DNA of 64,000 nt from Saprospiraceae bacterium (GCA_016710585.1 JADJVN010000024.1:1-64000); one strand, 5' to 3'; positions 35,307 to 44,658 are shown, counted from the stretch's first letter. Made by a program: numbers and translations. The notes: generated by a model from the letters alone, not told the origin.

Positions 35307-36521
35307 ATGGATTCATTGACTCAATTGGTACTTGGTGCAGCATGTGGAGAAGCTGTCCTAGGAAAGAAAATAGGTAATAAAGCACTTGTACTAGGTGCTA
35401 TCGGGGGAACGATCCCAGATCTTGATGTTTTGGCAAATTTTGTTCTAGATCAGTTAGATGCTTTGGCATTTCATAGAGGCCCCATGCACTCACTTTTATT
35501 TGCCTGTATTTTTCCATTTATAATAGCCTTTTTTATAAAGAAATTTTATGATTCAGGTATTTTTAATAATAAAGCCTACCGCATTTTTGGATTTGTTTTT
35601 GGCATTCTAATTTTTCTTGGAATAGGGGGTGTTTTATCTGCAATCCTGATATTTATTTTGTCCACACAGGGATATTTATATGTAGCTATTTTAATTTTAT
35701 CAGGATTTTTCTTTTTTAGATATGTCTACAAGAACTATTTAGTTAAATCACAGGAGTTCCCTTCAGCAAATTATTTTGACTTTGTAAAATTATTTTTTCT
35801 ATCAATCATTACACACCCACTTTTAGATGCATTAACTACTTTTGGGACTCAGTTGCTCTGGCCATTTTCGAATCATCGCTTTGCTGTTTCAAATATTGCT
35901 ATTGTGGATCCAATTTATACTTTTCCATTTTTAGGGACTGTTATAGCTTGTGGTTTTTTTGATAAGTCAGATCGTCGGAGAACCATAATCAATTATACTG
36001 GTATTATAATAAGTTCATTGTATATGATCGGAACCTTGTATACAAAATCTAAAGTAGATTCAGTATTTCAACAAAGTTTGCAAAGTAATTCAATTAAATA
36101 TACAAGGATGTTGACGACACCAACTATTCTTAATAATATTTTATGGTATGGCATTGCTGAATCAGATTCTGTTTACTATTGTGGATACTATTCCATTTTT
36201 GATTCAAAAAAATCAGTTGAGTTAAGCCCGGTGCCAAAGTCACGCAATATAACAGATCCTTACAAAGAGACAAAATTAATCAAGACATTGTCATGGTTCA
36301 GCGAATATTATTACAATGCAATGCCTACCAATGGTGACACCATTCAATACAATGATCTTCGATATGGCACGATGAGTTTTAAATTTGATAAAGCTGAAGA
36401 TTTTATTTTTCATTTTAACTTATTGAAAGTTGATGAGGGCATTAATTTACTCCCTGAAGAGAGACCAAAAAATAATCGAAGAGATCTTAAGACATTTTGG
36501 GAAAGATTGAAAGGAAATTAA
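35307..36521 (+). CDS. YdjM-like membrane-bound metal-dependent hydrolase (DUF457)
   Basis: 404 residues. N-terminal signature MDSLTQLVLGAACGEAVLGK, then GTIPDLDV and FHRGPMHSLLF (metal-binding Asp and His), then several membrane helices (about 55-155, 170-190, 210-250) with THPLLDALTTFGTQLLWPFS, and a C-terminal soluble domain of about 150 residues. The family is linked to membrane phospholipid processing; the exact reaction is not settled. Possibly the last gene of the metal operon (45-base gap). Confidence 0.85.
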   Translation: MDSLTQLVLGAACGEAVLGKKIGNKALVLGAIGGTIPDLDVLANFVLDQLDALAFHRGPMHSLLFACIFPFIIAFFIKKFYDSGIFNNKAYRIFGFVFGILIFLGIGGVLSAILIFILSTQGYLYVAILILSGFFFFRYVYKNYLVKSQEFPSANYFDFVKLFFLSIITHPLLDALTTFGTQLLWPFSNHRFAVSNIAIVDPIYTFPFLGTVIACGFFDKSDRRRTIINYTGIIISSLYMIGTLYTKSKVDSVFQQSLQSNSIKYTRMLTTPTILNNILWYGIAESDSVYYCGYYSIFDSKKSVELSPVPKSRNITDPYKETKLIKTLSWFSEYYYNAMPTNGDTIQYNDLRYGTMSFKFDKAEDFIFHFNLLKVDEGINLLPEERPKNNRRDLKTFWERLKGN

Positions 36522-36621
36522 TTTGGAATTTTTTTCTAGTCAGTTTGAGCTATTATATTCATGAATTGATCTGAATTTATAAAAATAGTTATCAATTTTG
36601 TAACTCATTAAATTATGATCA

Positions 36622-37632
36622 ATGAAAAGAAAGGATTTTTTAAGAAGTGCTGGAATTCTTGGTGCTGCATCAGTTTTACCAGTAAGCAAAGTGATGACAA
36701 ATACATTCGTACCAAGTTCAGATTGTGGAGGTGCTTGTGTTTTGATTCCATCTGAGACAGAGGGCCCTTTTCCTCTTGATCTTTCTGCAAATAATTTTTA
36801 TTTTAGAAAAGATATTAGAGAGACACAATCTGGTGTAGAGCTTAGAGTAAAACTGAAGATCATTGGATCGGCCAATTGCTTGCCTATGAGTAATGTTCGA
36901 GTGAATATTTGGCATTGTACAAAAGAAGGATTATATTCAGGATATGATAATAATCAGAATCGTGGACAAGCAGGCTTGACTTATTTGCGTGGATATCAGA
37001 TAACAGATGCTAATGGAGAAGTAGATTTCGTTACCATTTTTCCAGGATGGTATACAGGTAGAATCGCGCATATTCATTTTAAAGTAACGGTGAGTACTTC
37101 TTATTCAGCTGTCTCTCAGTTGACCTGGGATCTTGACAAGAAGAATGCGATATACACTGCGAATCCATCTATATATACTAAAGGCGTCGATCCCTTAGCT
37201 ATAAAAGACGATAATATATTCAGCGATGGTTCTACCTTGCAGATTGCTAGTTTGGAAAAAAATATTGATGGTTCCTATAGTACAGCATTGGAAGTCACAG
37301 TAAACGGAACAGGTGTGACAGGATTAGGGCATATAGAAAAAGAAAATGCAAAGCAATTTACATTGGGACAGAATATTCCCAATCCTGTAATGAACTCTTG
37401 TGTGATTCCATTTTCACTTGTAAAAAAATCAAAAGTGGCAATAGAATTGTGGAATGTCGAAGGAAAAAAACTGAAAGAAATCTGCAATCAAAATTTACCT
37501 GCGGGAGATCATACAGTTGAGCTAGATTTCGAAAAATTACAACTGCCAAGAGCAAATTATGCTTACCAAATCATCGTGTCAAACGAAGATGGCACATTTA
37601 TAGATTCTAAACTTTTGACGGTAGCTAATTAG
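36622..37632 (+). CDS. secreted intradiol-dioxygenase-like protein with T9SS tail
   Basis: 336 residues. Tat-like start (MKRKDFLRSAGILGAASVLP), a dioxygenase_C-type fold from about 35 to 215: SETEGPFPLD, NVRVNIWHCTKEGLYSGYD with the first Tyr ligand, FPGWYTGRIAHIHFKV with the second Tyr and both His of the non-haem Fe(III) site. A T9SS type A sorting domain follows (about 245-336; LGQNIPNPVMNS ... VSNEDGTFIDSKLLTVAN). It should be exported and displayed on the surface. Such extracellular homologues may open catechol rings or act on phenolic material; substrate unknown. Confidence 0.88.
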   Translation: MKRKDFLRSAGILGAASVLPVSKVMTNTFVPSSDCGGACVLIPSETEGPFPLDLSANNFYFRKDIRETQSGVELRVKLKIIGSANCLPMSNVRVNIWHCTKEGLYSGYDNNQNRGQAGLTYLRGYQITDANGEVDFVTIFPGWYTGRIAHIHFKVTVSTSYSAVSQLTWDLDKKNAIYTANPSIYTKGVDPLAIKDDNIFSDGSTLQIASLEKNIDGSYSTALEVTVNGTGVTGLGHIEKENAKQFTLGQNIPNPVMNSCVIPFSLVKKSKVAIELWNVEGKKLKEICNQNLPAGDHTVELDFEKLQLPRANYAYQIIVSNEDGTFIDSKLLTVAN

Positions 37633-37927
37633 CCTGGAAGCGATTCCAAGATGGTAATGCCAATGAAAATGTATTGTATTAGGCATTGATTATTCAATCA
37701 AACAGAAATATCCATTTGGATAAAGGATATAAAAATTTCCAATCGAAAGATCTTTTAAACCTGAAAAATGACTTTAGCTGAATTACTTGAATAGGTGACA
37801 TTAAGATAACAGATCTAGTTCAAACTAAATCAAATTTAGGTCTCATCTTGATTACAAAATAAGCCACACACAGACATTGACATGTCTGATAAATTAGAAT
37901 TTGGATAACACATTAAAAAACTGTACC

Positions 37928-38098
37928 TTAGCAATAGCCAAGATCCTCATCATTTTCATAGTTATATTCTCCAGATCGCTTCACTTTGATTTCAACATCT
38001 TGTGAATCGTCTTTAGAAGTTCGGTTTTTGAAAATGCCTTTTTTTTCTTTTGCCTTATCTTCTTCTTTAGAAGATTTAAATTTAAATATGTTTTTCAT
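37928..38098 (-). CDS. small highly charged protein
   Basis: 56 residues, ATG 38098 to TAA 37928. Lys/Glu/Asp-rich with a basic start (MKNIFKFKSSKEEDKAKEKK) and an acidic tail (SGEYNYENDEDLGYC) that ends in Cys. No membrane segment. Codon usage looks coding and there is no competing gene. Not recognised. Confidence 0.5.
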   Translation of the reverse strand: MKNIFKFKSSKEEDKAKEKKGIFKNRTSKDDSQDVEIKVKRSGEYNYENDEDLGYC

Positions 38099-38193
38099 GG
38101 CCTAAACCAGTTTTATAATATGTTCATGGATTACAAACGCAAATATACTAAAAAAATTTAATATATTATATAGACGTTAACAATGCCTTAAAG

Positions 38194-39177
38194 TCACTTT
38201 TGTGCATTATCTTTTCTCGTTTTCCACAAAGAAAAGATCATTCCGCCTCCAATGCACACTACGATCATACTCAGACTCGCCCATTCTGGTATTTTGACGT
38301 AATGACTTAGAATTATTTTTATGCCTATCAGTATTAGCAAAATCGCTAATGCATAATTAATATATTCAAATCTTTTTAATATCTTAGATAGAATAGCATA
38401 TAGCGCCCTTAAATTGGCTACAGCCAAAATATTGGACGACAATACGATAAAGGGATCCGTTGTAATGGCAAAGATAGCAGGAATTGAGTCTAATGCAAAT
38501 AAAATATCTGTAAATTCTATTGCAATAAGTGTTAAAAAAAGCGGGGTCAAGGCTCTTTTGCCCATTTTCTTAATCACAAAACGAGTTCCATGATAGCCTT
38601 TTGTCACTGGAAACCATTTTCGGATCAATTTGATGATAAAACTTTTATTTGGATCTTCTGGATTATCTGGATCAGATCTGAAGATTTTTATCCCTGAAAA
38701 AATCAACAATGCCCCAAGGACGAATATCAACCAACTGATAGAATTGATTAGCCATAATCCTGCGACGATTAAAATTCCTCTTAAAATAATTGCAGACCAT
38801 ATCCCTATAGATAATAAACTGCCTTGATTTTGGGCTGGCACTTGGAAATAACTCAATAAAAATGCCATAACAAAAATATTGTCTATACTCAAGGATTGTT
38901 CGATCAGATAGCCTGTAAAGAATAAACTGATCGCCTTGGCACCAGTCAGTTCTGTATCTTGTGACATGAACCCTTGAAAAAGATCATTCTCATATCCAAA
39001 GTAAATGAATACCATAGTACTCAAGGTGATCAATGCCCAATATGTCATTGATTGGATTGCTTTTCTATTGACATTTCTAGTGCCAACTACAGCAAAAACT
39101 TTATAATCTATAAATACCGCAAATCCGAGAAATAAGAGATATCCTATCCAATATATCATAATACCATACCAATGCAA
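38194..39177 (-). CDS. TerC/Alx family membrane protein
   Basis: 327 residues, nine or so membrane helices. Family motifs EQSLSIDNIFVMAFLLSYF (about 92-110) and IEFTDILFALDSIPAIFAIT (about 215-235), each holding conserved Asp residues that form the metal path, and the cytoplasmic linker KGYHGTRFVIKKMGKRALTP. Recent work on Alx and TerC homologues points to manganese export, sometimes at the translocon to load exoenzymes. A Mn exporter a few kb from an MntR-like operon is suggestive. Intact. Confidence 0.9.
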   Translation of the reverse strand: MHWYGIMIYWIGYLLFLGFAVFIDYKVFAVVGTRNVNRKAIQSMTYWALITLSTMVFIYFGYENDLFQGFMSQDTELTGAKAISLFFTGYLIEQSLSIDNIFVMAFLLSYFQVPAQNQGSLLSIGIWSAIILRGILIVAGLWLINSISWLIFVLGALLIFSGIKIFRSDPDNPEDPNKSFIIKLIRKWFPVTKGYHGTRFVIKKMGKRALTPLFLTLIAIEFTDILFALDSIPAIFAITTDPFIVLSSNILAVANLRALYAILSKILKRFEYINYALAILLILIGIKIILSHYVKIPEWASLSMIVVCIGGGMIFSLWKTRKDNAQK

Positions 39178-39473
39178 GGAATATGAATTTTGTTTTTGAG
39201 AGCTCGATAATTTACAATTTGTTCACTTCCAAAGTTTTAGTGCGTTTTTATCCCTAGAATTAATTTGATATGATCTTATTTTTACTCCTCTAAGTTATTG
39301 AACTATAGAGTTTGGTATATTTTTAATTTTCAGATATAATTTTATTTAATATAAAAAATATTTAAGAATAATATATTTATCGTAATTTTGCGGCAAATTT
39401 CCTAGAAGGGGTACTTGAATGTCCTCTTGAAGAAACTCAATATTTTGAGCATTTTCATAAATTTGATTTAAAT

Positions 39474-39947
39474 ATGGCCAAAAAAGTAACAAAAGCAACC
39501 CAAGCAGTAAAGACCAGATATTCTGATGAGGAATTGGAAGAATTCAAAAAACTGATTGATGATAAAATGGTGCAAGCCAAACAAGAGCTGACAGATATTG
39601 AACAGCAAATGATGGAAATGCGTGAGAACATGGCAGATGAACAAGGTGGGGATTGGTTTGATGATAGCTCTGTGCATACTGAAATTGAGTTTTTAACAAA
39701 AATGGCTGAAAGACAACGTCAATTTGTACAAAGCCTTGAAATGGCTTTAGTAAGAATCAAGAATAAGTCATACGGCATTTGTACTGTTACTGGAGATCTT
39801 ATAGAAAAGGAAAGATTAAGAATAGTCCCTCATGCGACAAAAAGTGTTAAAGCAAAAGAGAAAGAAAGTCCTTCTGTGAATCATGATAATGATAGACCAG
39901 TAGTGAACTATGACGATGGTCCAGATGAGCAGCCATTGGTGGATTAA
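39474..39947 (+). CDS. TraR/DksA family transcriptional regulator
   Basis: 157 residues. N-terminal basic tail, long coiled coil (about 20-95; EELEEFKKLIDDKMVQAKQE, then EFLTKMAERQRQFVQSLEMA), then the DksA C-terminal motif YGICTVTGDLIEKERLRIVP with HATKS. Only one of four zinc Cys remains, as in many Bacteroidota homologues. DksA-like proteins enter the RNA polymerase secondary channel and tune transcription with ppGpp. The acidic tail (DNDRPVVNYDDGPDEQP) is variable. A TAATTTTG -7 element is present at 39383-39390. Converges with the nuclease gene by a 4-base overlap. Confidence 0.88.
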   Translation: MAKKVTKATQAVKTRYSDEELEEFKKLIDDKMVQAKQELTDIEQQMMEMRENMADEQGGDWFDDSSVHTEIEFLTKMAERQRQFVQSLEMALVRIKNKSYGICTVTGDLIEKERLRIVPHATKSVKAKEKESPSVNHDNDRPVVNYDDGPDEQPLVD

Positions 39948-40589
39948 GAAGTTTTAATTTTCGATTTTATATACCATACCACAATTCCACAGTAAGGTAT
40001 TAGTTTGCCATTTACTGGGTTCATATAGTTGTCCAAATATTTTTTTAGTTCGGTTTCTTCTACTCTTTTATTCTTAGCCGTCAATATTGTTATAAAGAAA
40101 AACAATAGCTTTTTTCGGTTTTCAACATGAAAGTCAAAATTCAATTTTGCTCCATTCAAATTTAATTCATTGTTCAAATCTTGATCTTCAATTTCAGAAC
40201 GTGATCTTATTCGTCCTGATGCCTTTTCATAATAGATGTTAGCAATTGTTCTGGCAGATGTAGGATTTACACTAAGTTCCTTGCGCTCTGTTCGTGTTGT
40301 ATCACATGATTTATTGTTGTCTCCACAAACCAAAAAAAGATTACTGTAATCCAACTTTTTATATTCTAGATTATCAAAAGAAAGTGACCTTGGGAACCAA
40401 TGCTCAATCTTTGAATCACCCTCCTTTATGCGACACATACAATAAATAAGTGCATAAATGATTTTGTTCCTTCAATAAGGATTTTCTAAGCACATTTCTA
40501 ACTGAAGAATCCGATATTTCCCAATTGCCACCTATTTTAATATATTGAATAAGATTATTTGGTGGGTTTCCCTTTTTAATGTACAGCAT
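39944..40589 (-). pseudogene. PtuB-like HNH nuclease (TIGR02646 type) with 4-nt frameshift
   Basis: From ATG 40589 the frame reads MLYIKKGNPPNNLIQYIKIG ... KEQNHLCTY, then shifts. Removing one copy of a tandem TTAT at about 40440-40450 restores CTYCMCRIKEGDSKIEHWFP and 213 residues in total. The zinc pair CTYC, the EHWFPRS motif and NLFLVCGDNNKSCDTT identify the TIGR02646/PtuB HNH family. In Septu systems PtuB is the DNA-cleaving subunit. The upstream end overlaps the ATPase gene by 14 bases, so they are coupled. An in-frame ATG after the duplication (40438) would give 164 residues lacking the first zinc Cys, so nuclease activity is doubtful. Confidence 0.8.
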
Positions 40590-41817
40590 TCTCCATCTGA
40601 ATTAATGTATCAAGTCTGATGACTTCAAAATCATTTTCATCCAAACTCGATTTGAGTATTTCTAATTCTTTAATTGCATCAGAAATCTTTTCGTTGTCTA
40701 TTAATTCTTCAATTTTTTTGACTTGGTCAAGAATTGCCTTAGGCCTAATCTCAACACCCATAAGATATTTGACTATAAAATTTATATCTCTACCGTAAAT
40801 ATTCACAAGTTTATCAGAAGGTGTATATTTAAAGTTGTCCAAGTAAATGACTTCATCTTGTTTAAGATTATTGATCATATAGGGCGAATGACTAGTCACT
40901 ATGAATTGGATATTAGGGAATGCTGAAGTAAGGATATCCAATATTATAGCTTGCCACCTTGGATGAAAATGAGAATCAATTTCGTCTATCATGACTATTC
41001 CATCTGCTTCAGAGAAAGAATCAGATTTAGGATTAATTTCTGAAATCTGCGAAATTAATATATAAATAATTGAAAACATCCTCTGCTCTCCGCTTGATAA
41101 GGATCTGAATTCAATAAAATTATCATTTTTTTTCAAATACAAAACGAGCTTATTCTCTTTATCATCTTGCTTTACCTCCAGAGAAACTTGATTTAATGAA
41201 TACAATTGTTGCAGAATTTGATTCATTATCTCATTAAATTTTTGAAGTGGCTTATGAATATAATTATTATCTTTTCTTACGAATGCTTCATGCTTTAGTA
41301 TTCGATCTTGCCTATCATACCATGCAAAGAACTCATTGATATTAAAGCCAGAAATTGAAAGTTGAGTAGTATATTGTTTGTAGGTTGGTATCTTTGAAAA
41401 AATTTCAACGTTATCTGACTCGATTAAGTTTGCATTGATAAATATAAAAACAGGAGAATTATCTTTTATATTTAATATTTTATTTCCTAATTGTACATCA
41501 TCATATGACAATCGTATATAGAAACTGTTTTCATGAAACTTGGATATGATAAAATTCTTTTCAATTTTATCAAATTTAAATTGAATTTTGCTATTTATAC
41601 TAAATGTCAGAGTTGGATTAACCATACTTAGATCACCTCTGCTTCCACCTTCAAACGAACTTAAAAAAGAAATTAAAATTTTCTCAAGAATCTTTAATAA
41701 TGTAGTTTTCCCAGATCCATTTTCTCCAATGATGACATTTTTTGATTTACTGAAAGGAATATGTACTTCATCTTTGAATCCATGAATATTTTGAATAGTT
41801 ACTGATTCTAATCTCAT
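40576..41817 (-). CDS. PtuA-like AAA ATPase of a Septu-type defence pair
   Basis: 413 residues. SMC-like/OLD-like AAA ATPase: Walker A GENGSGKTT at 31-39, ABC-type signature LSSGEQRMFSII (about 238), Walker B GIVMIDEIDSHFHP (about 270), and the switch FIVTSHSPYMI (about 303). No TOPRIM domain follows; the C-terminus is helical (LDQVKKIEELIDNEKISDAI). This size and a following HNH nuclease are the layout of Septu PtuA-PtuB and of retron-associated pairs. No reverse transcriptase is present here. Lies 39 bases behind the transketolase genes, so it may ride their transcript. Confidence 0.85.
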   Translation of the reverse strand: MRLESVTIQNIHGFKDEVHIPFSKSKNVIIGENGSGKTTLLKILEKILISFLSSFEGGSRGDLSMVNPTLTFSINSKIQFKFDKIEKNFIISKFHENSFYIRLSYDDVQLGNKILNIKDNSPVFIFINANLIESDNVEIFSKIPTYKQYTTQLSISGFNINEFFAWYDRQDRILKHEAFVRKDNNYIHKPLQKFNEIMNQILQQLYSLNQVSLEVKQDDKENKLVLYLKKNDNFIEFRSLSSGEQRMFSIIYILISQISEINPKSDSFSEADGIVMIDEIDSHFHPRWQAIILDILTSAFPNIQFIVTSHSPYMINNLKQDEVIYLDNFKYTPSDKLVNIYGRDINFIVKYLMGVEIRPKAILDQVKKIEELIDNEKISDAIKELEILKSSLDENDFEVIRLDTLIQMENAVH

Positions 41818-41856
41818 GTTGCAATAATAGGATAAAAATTGGAATATTCCAAATCC

Positions 41857-42807
41857 TTATCGCAACACTTTCTTAACCGCCGCCACAACATCCTTCACGC
41901 CCAAGCCATATTTTTCCATTAACTGCAATGGTGTTCCACTTTCACCAAACGAATCATTTACTGCGACATACTCTTGTCTGCAAGGATGATGTTGAACCAA
42001 TAATTGAGCTATGCTATCACCTAATCCTCCGTTGCGCTGATGTTCTTCTGCGCTGACTACTTTACCCGTTTTTCTTACGGATTGGAGAATTGCTTTTTCG
42101 TCCAATGGCTTTATCGTATGAATATTGATTAATTCACAATCTATGCCTTCTTTTTCTAATTCTCTTACTGCTTCTAATGCATTCCACACGAGATGCCCTG
42201 TAGCAAAAATGCTGACATCTTTTCCTTCTTTCAAAGTGATCGCTTTGCCTATTTCAAATTTTTGATCTTGTAAAAATACAGGCCAATCTGGTCTCCCAAA
42301 TCGCAAATAAACGGGACCATCATATTCTGCGATTGCTGCTGCTGCAGCTCTGGTTTGGGCATAATCAGCGGGATTGATTACTGTCATCCCTGGCAACATT
42401 TTCATCAAGCCCAAGTCTTCAAGAATTTGATGAGTGGCACCATCTTCACCTAAAGTCAGACCAGCATGTGAAGCACAGATTTTTACATTTTTATTAGAAT
42501 ATGCCACAGACTGTCTAATCTGATCGAATACCCTTCCAGTTGAAAAATTGGCAAAAGTACCAGTATAGGGCACCATTCCTACTGTAGCGAGTCCTGCCGC
42601 CATGCCTATCATATTGGCTTCTGAAATTCCACATTGGATGAATCGCGAAGGGAATTCCTTTTCAAATAAATCCATCTTCAATGAACCTGCGAGATCAGCG
42701 CACAATGCCACTATATTTGGATTGCGCCTTGCAGCATCCAACAGTCCATCTCCGAAACCATTTCTAGTTGCTTTTTTTTCTAAACTTGTAAATTTATCCC
42801 AGCTCAT
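41857..42807 (-). CDS. transketolase, C-terminal subunit
   Basis: 316 residues. Carries the pyrimidine-binding and C-terminal domains of transketolase (CADLAGSLKMDLFEKEFPSR, GISEANMIGMAAGLATVGMV, HAGLTLGEDGATHQILEDLG, VNDSFGESGTPLQLMEKYGL). It pairs with the N-terminal subunit encoded just upstream (overlap of 4 bases) to form the thiamine diphosphate enzyme that moves two-carbon ketol units in the pentose phosphate pathway. The split form is common in Bacteroidota and archaea. Intact. Confidence 0.93.
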   Translation of the reverse strand: MSWDKFTSLEKKATRNGFGDGLLDAARRNPNIVALCADLAGSLKMDLFEKEFPSRFIQCGISEANMIGMAAGLATVGMVPYTGTFANFSTGRVFDQIRQSVAYSNKNVKICASHAGLTLGEDGATHQILEDLGLMKMLPGMTVINPADYAQTRAAAAAIAEYDGPVYLRFGRPDWPVFLQDQKFEIGKAITLKEGKDVSIFATGHLVWNALEAVRELEKEGIDCELINIHTIKPLDEKAILQSVRKTGKVVSAEEHQRNGGLGDSIAQLLVQHHPCRQEYVAVNDSFGESGTPLQLMEKYGLGVKDVVAAVKKVLR

Positions 42808-43658
42808 ATCTTAAAATCTCCTAATGTTTCTTCTAATTGATTTAATGCAATTTTACATTGCTCATCATTTGGAGCAACGCCATGCCATTTATGAGAACCC
42901 ATCATAAAATCGACGCCATAGCCCATTTCAGTCTTCATCAGGATCACTTTCGGTTTGCCATTTCCAACAGCTTTTTTGACGATATCTAAACATGCCACGA
43001 CATGACTCATATTATTTCCTTCCATATTATAGACGTCCCATCCAAATGATAGCCATTTGGCAGGTAGATCACCTAGAGACATCACTTTATTAGTCGGTCC
43101 ATCTATTTGTTGTCCATTCCAATCAACAGCAACAATCACATTGTCCAATTTATGATGCGCAGCAGCCAAAGCAGCTTCCCAGATCTGTCCTTCTTGCAAT
43201 TCACCATCGCCAGTTAAGACGTAAACGATGCCTGGATCTTTTTGAAGTTTCTTCCCATAAGCTGCACCCAAAGCAACTGACAATCCTTGACCCAATGATC
43301 CAGAAGCTACTCGTACTCCTGGTAGATGTTCATGAGTAGCAGGATGACCTTGCAATCTAGAATTTAATTTTCTAAAAGTAGCTAATTCATCAACTGGAAA
43401 GTAGCCTGATCGAGCTAATACAGAATAAAAAACAGGTGATATATGACCATTGGATAAGAAAAATAAATCTTCGGATTTTCCAGACATTGAGAATCTCGGA
43501 TTGTGATTCATTTGCCTAAAATAAAGTGCAGTAAGAAAATCCGCACATCCTAATGATCCACCAGGATGGCCACTTTTTGATAGCCACACTTGCCGGACGA
43601 TATCCCTTCTCACTTGAGAAGCGATGGTTTGAAGTTCTGAGATCGTTTTCATAAACAC
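42804..43658 (-). CDS. transketolase, N-terminal subunit
   Basis: 284 residues. Thiamine diphosphate-binding half: SGHPGGSLGCADFLTALYFR near 28-47, GSLGQGLSVALGAA (about 118), and the diphosphate/Mg motif TGDGELQEGQIWEAALAAAH ending at VDWNGQQIDGP. Works only with the C-terminal subunit at 41857-42807, with which it overlaps by 4 bases. First gene of the unit; a strong terminator for the preceding operon lies 53 bases upstream. Confidence 0.93.
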   Translation of the reverse strand: MFMKTISELQTIASQVRRDIVRQVWLSKSGHPGGSLGCADFLTALYFRQMNHNPRFSMSGKSEDLFFLSNGHISPVFYSVLARSGYFPVDELATFRKLNSRLQGHPATHEHLPGVRVASGSLGQGLSVALGAAYGKKLQKDPGIVYVLTGDGELQEGQIWEAALAAAHHKLDNVIVAVDWNGQQIDGPTNKVMSLGDLPAKWLSFGWDVYNMEGNNMSHVVACLDIVKKAVGNGKPKVILMKTEMGYGVDFMMGSHKWHGVAPNDEQCKIALNQLEETLGDFKI

Positions 43659-43710
43659 TGCAAAGGTAGCGCCCTAAAAGCAGAAAAGCCATAAAACACC
43701 AAAATAAAAA

Positions 43711-43733
43711 AGCCTGAATTTTTCATTCAGGCT
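43711..43733 (-). terminator. intrinsic terminator of the ECF sigma operon
   Basis: Perfect 8-bp stem AGCCTGAA / TTCAGGCT with a 7-base loop, followed on the minus strand by TTTTTATTTTGG. On the plus strand it is flanked by A-rich and U-poor sequence, so it acts mainly leftward, after the gene at 43798-44658. Confidence 0.85.
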
Positions 43734-43797
43734 TTACCACATATAAAAGAAAGTAAACGATACCTTTATCGTATTTATTTAAACAAACAATTTAACC

Positions 43798-44658
43798 CTA
43801 AAAATCAAACCAAATACCCACTTCAGCATTTCTGAAATCTGTATCTTCCCAAGTGCTGGAAAGATCATAGTTTCCAAACAACTTAAAAGGACCTACATCC
43901 ACTCTTGTGCTCAAACCATAACGATATGGATTGAATCCGAAATCTTCTTCAACTTCAATACTTTTCTTTGAATTAATCGCTTTCGTTTCATGTTCTTGAT
44001 GAACTAATAATCCACCATATCCTCCAAAACCAATTCCTACCTTGCCCAATCCTTTTATTTTATTGGATTGGAAATACACCATTAATGGGATTTGTAATTG
44101 ATGGATATCAAATTCACTGCATTTGATATCACTGTCTTTGGCATAGGCCAATGTTTTGTTTGGTTCGAAGCTTAAAGTATTCTTAAATTCATAGCTGCTA
44201 TATCGCCATCCGAAAGCAGTCATCAACATTGCATTTTTTGAACCTAAATATATTCGTGTGGGCAAAAAATTGAATGTCCAACTCCATGATTCAAAAGGTT
44301 TTATTTCAAGATCATTGACTAATATCGTTGGTTTTGGACTTGCAGTGTTGAATAATAAATTAACCCCAAGATCAATTTCTAAAAAGTCAACATCTGCAAA
44401 TTTTTTTGACTTCGTTTTCTTCTCTGGATTGATATTTTCTTTCTGGACATCTCCATTGTTTTTGTCCAAGTTGATATCATACTCTGGAGCCGTATTTTCT
44501 TTTTTGTTATTTTGATTTTTATCAATAATTAGAATTTCTTTTTCTTTCAAATTGATTCTAAAAGTATCTTCTTTAGTGGTTGGTTTTGGATCATCTTGTG
44601 CTTGAAGTCCGCAAATAAATAGTGCTAAAATAATGGATTGAAAAAATTTGTTTTTCAT
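43798..44658 (-). CDS. outer-membrane protein, PorT-like barrel, of the ECF sigma operon
   Basis: 286 residues, signal peptide (FFQSIILALFICGLQA, then Q). A disordered charged linker (about 20-95, DKNQNNKKENTAPEYD) leads to a barrel of about 190 residues (FLEIDLGVNLLFNTA, MLMTAFGWRYSSYEF, IQ-type strand LQIPLMVYFQSN, GLGKVGIGFGGYGGLLV, end VGIWFDF). Third gene behind the sigma and anti-sigma genes (28-base gap), so it is probably part of that stress regulon. Role unknown. Confidence 0.8.
   Translation of the reverse strand: MKNKFFQSIILALFICGLQAQDDPKPTTKEDTFRINLKEKEILIIDKNQNNKKENTAPEYDINLDKNNGDVQKENINPEKKTKSKKFADVDFLEIDLGVNLLFNTASPKPTILVNDLEIKPFESWSWTFNFLPTRIYLGSKNAMLMTAFGWRYSSYEFKNTLSFEPNKTLAYAKDSDIKCSEFDIHQLQIPLMVYFQSNKIKGLGKVGIGFGGYGGLLVHQEHETKAINSKKSIEVEEDFGFNPYRYGLSTRVDVGPFKLFGNYDLSSTWEDTDFRNAEVGIWFDF

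Noticed and set aside
35307..36521. YdjM-like protein as the missing metal ABC permease
   Set aside because: Its N-terminal signature and DUF457-type Asp/His motifs belong to a different family and it lacks ABC permease coupling features.
40576..41817. Retron-type ATPase/HNH module
   Set aside because: No reverse transcriptase or retron RNA-like structure is seen beside the pair; the flanks are transketolase and a DksA-like gene, so Septu-like is the better label.
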